From Tubulanus polymorphus (Eukaryota > Nemertea > Palaeonemertea > Tubulaniformes > Tubulanidae): a stretch of DNA of 64,000 nt. Location: positions 6,679,001-6,743,000 of the forward strand of contig NC_134031.1 of the NCBI RefSeq assembly GCF_964204645.1, read 5' to 3'. Of the stretch, positions 55,320 to 64,000 are shown piece after piece. A model generated the notes under the pieces. The model saw only the letters and a program-made list of their open reading frames with translations, did no database searches and was not told the DNA's origin. Positions within the stretch are counted from its first letter, which is position 1, and every line of letters begins with the position of its first letter. A program made the position numbers and the translations under genes.

Positions 55320-55345
55320 GCCAAAAAATCTATAATATAATTTAG

Positions 55346-55510
55346 ATGATTTTACATTTTAAGATAGATAAAGCTATACAATGTGACTTAGAAAAAATGT
55401 TTGAAGGAAAAGGTATTCAATGTGATTTAGATGATGAAATTGATAGAATTAGAAAATATTATCCTGATGAAATAGTTTACGGTAGTTGCGGCAGAAGATT
55501 AACCGGCTAG
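55346..55510 (+). pseudogene. Short Polinton coding remnant
   Basis: 54 codons, rich in D, K and I: AIQCDLEKMFEGKGIQCDL (two QCDL repeats) then KYYPDEIVYGSCGRRLTG. The AT-rich codon use matches Polinton genes, unlike the surroundings. No homologue in the larger element was recognised by eye. Confidence 0.4.
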
Positions 55511-55955
55511 TTGATCTAGTGTATCCTTTATTTGATTCTTGTTGAATTCTAGTCGCAGCGGCGTCAACTTGAGTTCAAACAAGAATTAAATAAAAAGCAC
55601 ACGAAAAACACGTAATTATAACGAATTCGTATAACGTTGCGCAAAATGAGAAAAGACCTCATTGAATATGATGCAATAACCAATATTCTAGTGTGTGATC
55701 TGCGAGAATGAATGGAATTATGTGCGTTTTTATTAATACGTGAATTACATGATACAAAATTCAGTTATTTCACTGAACAGAAGGAAAAATTAAGATGTTT
55801 TCAGACTTAACGAAAATACATTTTTTTTGCAAATAGAGTCCTTTTCGTTCGCTAAATGACCTAATCGACACATTCAATTTATCTACAAATTTTACAAATA
55901 TTCAATGAATATTCAATTCATGAATAATAATTGTTTTCATGGAATTCGCCGTCAT

Positions 55956-58700
55956 TTATTTCCGTGGTGCGGGAGGGAGATTGACGTCACTGGCGATAAG
56001 TTCGCCGTCCGTTTCGCCTTGGTCCAATAATTCAAGAATACGAAGAATGCTTAAGTTTTCCTGCGAATAAAAAAATGTCAGCATTCAACTTTCTATCTCC
56101 AATGTATAATTAAGCCCGCTATTTTCTTGTATTGATTTTCTGTATTTATCTGCTATGTGCAAATGTCTTTTGTTGAGCAATAAACTTTGAATTGAATTGA
56201 ATCAAATTGTATACACGCAACACCTGGTCCCAGTTTCACAAAAAGTTTCAACTCTAAAATCGATTTAATTTCTTCATTAATTCAGTTTATCTTAAATCGA
56301 TTTAGGCCTTAATCCTTTTGTGAAACTGGGCTCTGGTGCCACGGTACGTACCATCAATGAGCCGACATTTTGTTGCGGTTCGGTACAGAACGGTTTCACC
56401 CGGCGTATCATGTCAAATATGTCCAAGGAAACCACTTCGCCTTTAAAGAAGGCTTCGCCGCTATAACCAAGCCCTGTCGGTAGGAAATCAGGTATCAATC
56501 GGTTAATTTTCGATAATGAAAGACAGAGAGAGGTCCTCACATATAATCATTCTGATATAGAATTTTTCAATCTTGGCTTCGTTATTGTGGGATTTCTCTC
56601 GTTATCGTCATACACGGATATTGTGTATCTTCTTGTCTAACAGAGAGACGTACTCGAATGTCAACCACGAAAAGGGTTATCCATAGCCGACCGGGGATAA
56701 ATTAAAGTTTGTGTGAACAACAGCTTCTGTGACCAGTTGCACTGTTAAGACTATTCTACGACCACCTAACAACTACGATTACGATTTTATTTACACTCCA
56801 ACCATTTCCATGGTATATGGAGGAAAACTATTACACATACAAATATTTACAAAACAACACTTGAGAACAGATAAAACTCCCCCTGGTGGCTATCGACTTA
56901 AATCACATTATCTGGTTATCAGCTTTTTATTTTCTAATGTAATTTAATTCATGAATAAAGAATGATAAAAATGTTAACTTCAAATTTAAGACCACCATTC
57001 AACTTTTTTGAACTGCGCAACTGAGCCTTGATCTTGTTCCCAACATCAATAATAAAAAGAATATGACGGAACGCATTGCAGCTTGAATGAAACAAATTTT
57101 TACTATACCTGGTTGTCCATTTCTAATCGTGAAACTGCTTAATTTGCAGCATTCCGCGTACGTAAAGTTCATATCTATGAACGAACTCGGGATGAAACGG
57201 AACGTAGAAGACACTATCGATTGCTTGGTCGTAACGTATTCTTCTTTTTTCGTCATTCGACCTACGCATAGAAATTTGAAAACGGAATAGTAAATGTCGC
57301 TGTTGACAGAGGGGAAAATACTGACTTATTCTACAATAATAGAAAATTGTAACATCCTCACTGGCTTGTTCTTACATTTTATATTTACATTATTGTAACA
57401 GCATAAATTTACGTATAAGCTTATATCATATTGTATAAATGCATTATGTAAAAACTTGCAGTTAAATCAATTTATTTAATGATAATGATAGTGAATAAGT
57501 TGGATTGTAAATTGATTCACTAGGGGGCATAGCGCATTACACCCAAATAGTCCGGGCCTATATATGAAAAACGTTCTGGTAACTTACGCAGAAAACATCG
57601 TCTGTGGTCGGACATATTATATTTCGAAATTGGACCGAATTTCAGATTTTTACATTTTCCGCCGGGTTGACCCTTATGCTTAACGTTCAGGACACCCTAT
57701 ACAGATAGAAAGTCCTCATTTATTTCACAATTCAAACAAATTCCGGACGAATAGAAATCCTTACCGCTTTCAGATCTGCAAATATGTCCAGAATGACGTA
57801 GTTTGAATATGAACCCTTCGCCTGTCTAAACGGGACTGTGGCAAAATCAACCCGGACGCGCCCTCTATAGGCGTCCGTGAATAGCCTGAAAATCAAAATA
57901 TATTCATAGTTGAACATCGAATAATAGGACACTTCCTGAGAAATGCATCATTGCTTTCCACAGAAAACTAAAAGAGAATTCTACGGAAGCGTCGTGGGGA
58001 CATATCTATTCTTTTAAAAAGTTGAGGTTAATTCCGAGTTGGTAACTCGGAATAAACTAGTTTTCTCAGTTAAAAGCGATTTTTGGAGGTTTATTCCGAG
58101 TTTGGAAAATCGAAATAAATTAGTTTCCTCAGTTAAAGTAGCTGAGAAAACTGAGAAATCCAGTTTACAAACTGGACCCGGTTCCACAGTCGTGAGTTAG
58201 AGTTAACTCTGAGTTAAAGTTAGTTCATTTCCAATTAGTTAACTCAGAGTTAAGTCTTAACTCATAACTGTGGAACTGGACCCTGTAGTTACCGAGTTTA
58301 CAAACTCGGAATAAACCTCCAAAAATCACATATAACTGAGGAAACTAGTTTATTCCAAGTTACTAACTCGGAATTAACCTTGTTTTAAGTAGATATGTCC
58401 CTAGGACGCTTCTGTAGAATTCAATACATATTTGCATAATACAATTGGGGCATGAGATTTCATCGATAGGAATTGTTGATGAAAAGTTCATTACCTTCCA
58501 TAGAGTTTGATATCAGGGTTTTTGGCATTGTCTACTTTTTTGTAGGTTACTTCGGTAAGCGCTGTCATTGCTTTCGGAAAGCAGCCGCATTCCGAATCCC
58601 CGAACCTCAGTGTAGTTTTCACGAAATCATTGATCGACGGACCGTACGATGCCGTAGCCACTTGGAGCCCCATAAAAACAATCAGCAATAAACACTTCAT
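55956..58700 (-). CDS. Secreted ependymin-like protein, copy E (six exons)
   Basis: Exons: 58,495-58,700; 57,765-57,885; 57,588-57,696; 57,109-57,261; 56,352-56,473; 55,956-56,060. Open for 271 residues. Signal peptide MKCLLLIVFMGLQVATASYG; motifs ECGCFPKAMTALTEVTYKK, YRGRVRVDFATVPFRQAKG, GGKCKNLKF, TYAECCKLSS, LDIFDMIRRVKPFCTE; the C-terminus SDVNLPPAPRK resembles copies D and F. Exon 3 is three bases shorter than in D. Introns hold a foldback with nested MITE (intron 1), a LINE tail, a Penelope-like tail and a MITE (introns 4 and 5). Sister to copy D. Confidence 0.75.
56085..56215 (+). mobile_element. LINE 3'-end fragment in copy E intron 5
   Basis: TATTTATCTGCTATGTGCAA... to GCAATAAACTTTGAATTGAA with a GAATT tail, the same tail type as LINE A. 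Confidence 0.55.
56226..56333. mobile_element. Short MITE in copy E intron 5, CCCAGTTTCAC family
   Basis: Ends GGTCCCAGTTTCACAAAA and TTTTGTGAAACTGGGCTC; interior with two inverted AAATCGATTTA words. It occupies the point where copy D reads ACACCTGGTGC without insertion. Confidence 0.75.
56540..56642 (+). mobile_element. Penelope-like tail copy in copy E intron 4
   Basis: TAATCATTCTGATATAGAAT..., GTTATTGTGGGATTTCTC, ACGGATATTGTGTATCTTCT matches the tails at 44.2 and 46.65 kb; the ribozyme part is not included. Confidence 0.6.
57976..58421. mobile_element. Foldback element in copy E intron 1
   Basis: Outer arms TCTACGGAAGCGTCGTGGGG / CCCTAGGACGCTTCTGTAGA, then GACATATCTA / TAGATATGTC, then TTCCGAGTT...AACTCGGAATAAAC words in both arms. 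A second element (58,172-58,284) sits in the loop. Confidence 0.75.
58172..58284. mobile_element. Nested MITE, GTTCCACAG family
   Basis: GGACCCGGTTCCACAGTCGT and AACTGTGGAACTGGACCC as ends; interior AACTCAGAGTTAA / TTAACTCTGAGTT. Same family as 62,513-62,622. Confidence 0.75.
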
Positions 58701-59265
58701 TGTCCTTCCGTTGAATCTGAAATCGTAAGATTCAAGAGAATTCGTCAAACCCCCATGAGTAATTTTAGTGAACCCTTATAAAAGGGTTCGAAAAAATGTA
58801 CCCATGACTAGCACGCAGTTAATATTTGATGCTAGGGTAATAAAACAATTGAAAATGAAAAAAAAAATTCAAAATTCTATTCGAACTCAAAATTACCCGA
58901 AAACTGGTGGAACTACCAGACTTACCTCGGATCCGACCGATAGCGAACTGAGCTCTGTGTCCCGAATTCTAAGTCATATCAGTTTTTTTTCTAATATTGT
59001 GATATATTTGCTCAATGATTATGTAACCAATTAGTTTGTTTGTTAAATTCCTATATAACTATATAGAGATCTAGACCATAATTGTAATCTGTTATTCGTA
59101 GTTTGTCTGATAGCCCATTCCATATTTTGTCATCGTTAGGGGAAATCTTTGGCAATAAATTCATTTAATTATTTGAAAATGAGTTGTTTACTTTTTTTGC
59201 TCATATGGATATTCTTCAATTACAAACAAGAACGACGAAATATTTATTGCAGTCTAAGTGTTTGG

Positions 59266-59307
59266 CTGTATCATGGACTCTAAAACGTTTTAGAGTCCAT
59301 GATACAG
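59266..59307. repeat. Perfect 42-bp palindrome
   Basis: The two halves CTGTATCATGGACTCTAAAA-C and its exact reverse complement touch without a spacer. Confidence 0.9.
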
Positions 59308-59314
59308 GGCTTGA

Positions 59315-59645
59315 TTGCCGCCCGCCGAGCTCACGCCAACGTAAACCCTGGCCACCAACCCTTCATTGGTCTACTACACCATCCAAGATTTCTTGAGCGG
59401 ACAGGTTGCCACTCAGCGGCCACTAGTATATACGTCGTCTAGCCAATCAGATGCTTTGCACTGATAGTGCGAATCTGCCGGTGAAGAACAACGCATCTGA
59501 TTCGTTTAATACATAGACTGGTGCCCGCTGACCGACAACCTGTCCACCCAAGAAATCTTGGGTGGTGTAATAGACCATGGACTGTCTATGAATGGACCAA
59601 TGAAGGGTTTGCGGCCAGGGTTTATGTTGGTGTTCTCAAGTTATG
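59315..59645. mobile_element. Inverted-repeat element upstream of copy E
   Basis: AACGTAAACCCTGGCCACCA, CCCTTCATTGGTC and CAAGATTTCTTG..GGACAGGTTG on the left are matched inverted on the right (59,525-59,640), where the right arm has an extra CCATGGACTGTCTATGAATG. The loop (59,420-59,525) is unique. The palindrome above lies at its left border and shares the GGACTCT/GGACTGT wording. Confidence 0.7.
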
Positions 59646-60283
59646 AGTGTATCGTTAACAAATGTGTTTATTCTCGGTGTTCATCTTTTTGGCGTCTACA
59701 CAAAAATACCATAGAAATTGCCCAATAATGGTTTTTACTCAACATGAAGATGTTTTTACGCCACGACAACCAAGCCTAATAACAAAATTGATAGATATAG
59801 GCCGGACGCCCGTGACACCCGACAGTTTATTAGCCAATTAGCCAAAAGTTGCAAAATATGGTTTTTATTCGACATGAAGATGTTTTTACGAGCAAGTCGA
59901 GTGTATCATATATCATTATTTGGCAAATTTGTTGGTATGATACAATAATTAGTACAATCAAATATGAAATGTATTGCGGATATTATCGGGACATAAAGAG
60001 CCGAATTCGCCACGGAAACGTGTGCGAGGTAATATTATCTGGTTTTTTTGGTTTTGTATTCAAACATCTATTTAAAAAAAATCTAGATAAGAAAAATGAA
60101 GTGTTTGTTTGTTACTGGTCGCATTGATGGGTCTCTTTCTATTTTTCAACTTTGTAACATTGTTAAGAATAAAGATTAGGTAATTATTTAAGGCAGGTAA
60201 TTTCAACTCTCATCATGAATAATAACATATACATTATTTTGAGGAATATAATAATAGACTTTGACATTATGAAAAACTTTCAC

Positions 60284-60556
60284 AACGAACTTTCATTTTG
60301 GCGCCCCCGCCAAAACAACGAAAAACGTCCAATTTTCTCTAAAAGTTCGTTTTGGCGCGCCAAAACAAAGAAAATTCCGTTTTGGCGCCCCGCCAAAACG
60401 AACTTTCATTTTGGCGCCCCCGCCAAAACAAACTTTCGTTTTGGCGAAATTTCTCTAAAAGTTCGTTTTGGCGCGCCAAAACGGAGAAAATTCCGTTTTG
60501 GCGCCCCGCCAAAACAACGAAAAACGTCGAAATTTCTCTAAAAGTTCAGGAAAACT
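60284..60556. repeat. GTTTTGGCGCGCCAAAAC word array
   Basis: Repeated CGTTTTGGCGC and its inverse GCGCCAAAACG (at least six pairs) with TTTCTCTAAAAGTTCG linkers repeated three times. Same architecture as the interiors of M1-M3 but another word; the M terminus is not seen. Frames across it are artefacts of the repeat. Confidence 0.75.
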
Positions 60557-60599
60557 GATTACACTAATCAGCAAAGATTTATTGATACATGTATATGAA

Positions 60600-61123
60600 T
60601 TGAATAAATTGAATATTATTATGAGAACTAAACCGACTTAGTTTCCTCTTTCATTGCTTTCCGGATTTGTTTGAGGCACGTACAGTCGTTATTGCCTGTG
60701 CGGAAATCACGGATAGTGATTATCAGCTCCATTCCATGCATGTAATGAGGAATTTGAAAAAAAAAAAAATTTCATTCGAAACAAATTGGCGCAGGCTGCC
60801 TTTGGATCCGAAAAACATTTTGTGAGACATATAGCTTATAAGGCGAAGGCAAGCAACGAATCCTACAGCAGCCTGACGCAACTTTCTGAGAATTCGAGAT
60901 TTTCTTTTTACAAGTATAATGAATAGCTATGAAGGATGTTAAGTTGATTTACACGCTATTCACAAACGCTTATAGACGACGCGTCCGGTGAGTATTCAGC
61001 GAAAAAAACAACTTGCTAATATTTCAGTTACTGACGTTTCCAATGTTAAATCGGGAACTGGTGCTAATCAATTCAGTGAAAAGTTATACATTGTATCGAA
61101 AATCATGAAATAGTTGCAGCCAA
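60600..61123. other. Intergenic, nothing supported
   Basis: No gene or clear repeat. Confidence 0.35.
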
Positions 61124-61454
61124 TAGCCGCGATCACACGAGCATTTTTGGCACAACTGTTCACACGGGTGCCAAATGAGCCCGAGCCTGTTTGGCCCGGG
61201 GCCAATTTTGGCCCGACCAAAAACGTCGGACCAGGCCCGAGTCAAATTTTAGCACCAGACAAATGATTGCGTTTGAATTGCAACTGGTACCGGAAATGAT
61301 CCACTTCGCTTTGTTTGAGCATTGTTTTTATTTAGTATCGAGTGAATGGTTTGCGCGTGAACGCGCTCTCTAATTAGGCACGGGCCAAATTTGGCCCGAG
61401 CCTGATCCGTGCCAATTTGCCCCGGGCCAAATCGTCTCCGTGTGATCGCGGCTA
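61124..61454. mobile_element. MITE with TAGCCGCGATCACACG ends
   Basis: Ends TAGCCGCGATCACACGA and CGTGTGATCGCGGCTA. Sub-terminal arms with GGGCCAAATTTGGCCCGA words facing each other. Confidence 0.75.
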
Positions 61455-62334
61455 ATGACACATAATAAACAATTTTGAGGCGCCCTCCTAAAAGTGACAT
61501 ATTCTTTTTAAATTGTAACTGCGTCCGATTGTTGCAGCCGTAAAAAAATAAATAAACACCATCAGAAATATAAGTTATAACTTTTAGAATGATAGAAGGA
61601 TACATAACGTTAATTTCTGTGGCAAAAAGCATCTTCAGCCGTCAAGCGATTCGAACTCACCAAGCTTAATCCGTTTCCCGCTGATGGCAGCGGGTTCGGG
61701 GAGCGATTCCGGACCCGTCGCAAGCGAGGATGGGCATAAGGAGGATGGACGACAATATTGTGCTAAAGGTTTTAGTGTAAAATATGTTAAAATCTGTACA
61801 ACAATGCGGGACCTGTGGAACTGCCTCAAAATGGCGCCTCGTAATAAACTGGAAACTTCCCTATCGAAACGGTTTCTTGAGGATGAAGTCAATTCTTTGA
61901 TCTCTATACCATACGGCGTTGGTAAATCATGACAGTAATTTTCGTACACCAATTAAAAATCATCTCCAAAAAACATCCGTTATCTGTTTTCAGTTCTCAG
62001 CAATCTATCTGCGTGCTTCCTGTCATATTATTCTTGAAAAGGGGATAGAGTAATCCAGAAATAGATCTGATTAGATAAGAATTTTATTGTATTTTGTGTC
62101 TTGTTGTGGCTTATTTAAAACATTGGACTCTCCACCGAAGACTTAATTCTGTAATGGAATATGTTTTATTGCTCAATTAGAATACAGTTGTTAGAGCACA
62201 AAAACGAAGATTATACAAATTCAATAATCATTGATTAATTATATTATCAAATAGAGTCTTTTTTACAAAATTTTCCTAATCAACACACAATGATATTCAA
62301 TTCATGAATCTTTTTTTCATAGAATTCTTAATAT

Positions 62335-64000
62335 TCAATTATTTCCGTGTGGTGCGGGAGGGAGATTGGCGTCAGTGGTGATAATTTCGCCGTCCGTTTT
62401 GCCTTGATCCAATAATTCAATTATACGAGGAATGTGCAAGTGTTCCTGCGAATAAAAAACGTCAAAATTCACATTTCTATCAAATTTTATACCCCGGTTC
62501 ATGCAACACCCTGGGCCCAGTTCCACAGTTCTGAGTTAAGATTTGACTCTGGGTTAAAACATTGAAAATGAACTAACTTTAACTCAGAGTTAACTCTAAC
62601 TCACGACTGTGGAACTGGGTCCTGGTGCCGGGATACGTACCATCAATGGACCGACTTTGTGTTGCGGTTCTGTGCAGAACGGTTTCACCCGACGAATCAA
62701 GTAAAATATATTCAAGGAGATCACTTCGCCGATATAAAAGGCTTCGGTTTTGTCATCATCAAGCCCTGTCGGTAAGAAATCAGGTATGTATTAGATGATT
62801 TTCGATGAGTCTCTCATAACTAAAGGGAAAAAGAAACACCCGAATATTTCAACCCTGAAATTATCAACCCTGAAAGGGGTTATTCATAGCCATCCAGGAA
62901 TAGCAAAATGTGAACAACTCCTGGAGCTAGTTGCAGTGTCATATCTCAGACTATTCTAAGACTAGGCCAGTCTCCAATCTAACAACTTAAAGAGTTGAGA
63001 CCACTCTTGAACTTTCGGTCACAGCTTTACCCTGCTTTTGTTTCCAAAAGCATGCATAATTCAACTTGCGATTGACACATTTTGGAATTTTCGAATTGGG
63101 TTTTGAAATCATGATAAGAAGAATTTGTACTATAGACGCATTGTAGCTGGAATTAAATGATTTTTTGGGTTAGCCTACCTGGTTGTCCATTTCTAATCGT
63201 GAAATTGCTTAATTTACAACATTCCGTGTACGTAAGATTCATATCTAGAAACGGAATTGGGTTGAAGCGGAACGTAGAAGACACTATCGATTGCTTGGTC
63301 GTAACGTATTCTTCTTTCTTCGTCATTCGACCTACGCATAGAAATTTGAAAACGGAATCGAAAATTTCGCTGTCGATAGAGAAAAAAGGAAATACTGACG
63401 AATGTTCTACAATGATAGAAAGAACTGCAGTTGGAATTTGATGCGGGGCATAGCGCATCACCCCCCAAATAATCCTAGCTTATACATGAGAAACGTTGTG
63501 CCAGGACCCTTGTAATTTCATTTAGACATTTTCATATCATATTGCCATATGTTGTGGAAACTTACGTAGAAAGCAGCGTTTCTGGTCGGACATATCATAT
63601 TCCGGCATCGGAACCAATTTAAGATTTTGACATTTTCCACCGGGTTGGCCCTTATGCTTAACGTTCAGGACGCCCTATAAAGGTATCAGATTCCCCTAAA
63701 CCTAAAGTGCTGAAAATTGGCTTTGAGAATCAAGAAAAAAATTACTTCACCATATGTTTTAATGAACGTGTGAATCTTTCTTTCGTTCCTCGGCGAATTA
63801 TTCTCTAAATCGCGTCACATCGAAAATTCAGTTAATTTTCTTGCAGTAAACAAAACAATTTGTAGAATACTGTATTTTTGAAAATGATTGGAAGTAATCA
63901 TAGGTACCGCTTTTAGATCTGCATAAACATCTAGTATGACATGGTCGGAATACGCATCATTCGCTTGTCTTACCGGGGCGACTGTGGCAAGATCAAGCCG
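62335..64000 (-). CDS. Secreted ependymin-like protein, copy F (partial, 5' end outside window)
   Basis: Visible exons: 2 (63,908-64,000, cut by the window edge), 3 (63,566-63,674), 4 (63,179-63,331), 5 (62,641-62,765), 6 (62,335-62,445). Exon 1 with the signal peptide must lie beyond 64,000. Motifs GGKCQNLKL, QKRCFLR, TYTECCKLSNFTIRNGQPG, SLNIFYLIRRVKPFCTE. All visible frames are open. The C-terminus is extended by two bases relative to copy E, shifting the end to HGNN before TGA. The nearest relative by eye is copy E. Intron 5 holds a MITE. Confidence 0.75.
62513..62622. mobile_element. Short MITE in copy F intron 5, GTTCCACAG family
   Basis: GGGCCCAGTTCCACAG and CTGTGGAACTGGGTCC as ends; interior AACTCAGAGTTAACTC. 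It sits at the same point of the intron as the different MITE in copy E (56,226). Confidence 0.75.

Larger units (their letters stand above)
55230..55600 (+). mobile_element. Deleted Polinton-family fragment
   Basis: Starts AGTAATTACAACATAGCG and TTTTCAGATCAGAGG like the big element's terminal repeat, continues with a CTAATTTTTTTTCTATATAAATG signal, a short coding remnant and CTAG-rich wording (CTAGTTGATCTAG, TTGAATTCTAGT). No right terminal repeat is seen, so it is a one-ended remnant of a related, not identical, Polinton. Confidence 0.7.

Noticed and set aside
60215-60558. Two open frames with FWRPRQNK-type repeats
   Set aside because: They are translations of the GTTTTGGCGC word array and have no other coding feature.

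Overview
The window is animal (metazoan) nuclear DNA. It has spliced GT-AG genes, a rhodopsin-like GPCR, non-LTR retrotransposons, many short inverted-repeat elements (MITEs) and one large integrated Polinton/Maverick element. The mix of an FMRFamide-type GPCR, an expanded family of secreted ependymin-like proteins and dense transposons suggests a marine invertebrate, perhaps a lophotrochozoan. That placement is an inference, not something the sequence proves.

Layout. 1-5.4 kb: a J-domain ORF beside a near full-length but decayed LINE (coiled coil plus SGNH-type ORF1, endonuclease-RT ORF2). 5.4-9.7 kb: transposon debris, including an antisense gag remnant and a ~180-bp direct repeat. 9.75-10.85 kb: an intronless class A GPCR on the minus strand. 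11,087-32,012: a complete Polinton with AG-starting terminal inverted repeats and a 6-bp target duplication (CATATT). It holds protein-primed DNA polymerase B with an intein inside motif C, an antisense zinc-finger gene, penton and major capsid proteins, several small or membrane virion-type proteins, a retroviral-type integrase with chromodomain, a packaging ATPase, a CTAG-rich repeat tract and an inserted GC-richer segment that folds like a structured RNA. A 5'-truncated CR1/L2-type LINE sits after the capsid gene, and that LINE carries a piggyBac-like TTAA MITE. Several Polinton genes carry single frameshifts or stops, so the copy is decaying or contains homopolymer sequence errors. Nearly every Polinton gene starts with the same signal: a T-run, then TATAAATG or TAAATG fused to the start codon.

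32-64 kb: a minus-strand tandem family of six-exon genes for secreted proteins of about 270 residues. Copies A (36.8-35.1 kb), B (43.5-40.3), D (54.4-51.4) and E (58.7-56.0) keep open frames across all predicted splices. Copy C (50.7-49.1) is a pseudogene, and copy F (64.0-62.3) runs off the window. The spacing pattern, seven cysteines and closing F..C motif resemble the ependymin-related (EPDR) family, though divergently. Introns and spacers hold MITEs, foldback elements built from short repeated words, a 5'-truncated LINE, a Penelope-like hammerhead ribozyme core and a second, deleted Polinton fragment between copies D and E.

The Polinton genes form one virus-like unit (replication, integration, capsid, packaging). 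The tandem array is an independent host gene cluster that has expanded by ~4.4-kb unit duplication and now collects mobile elements.
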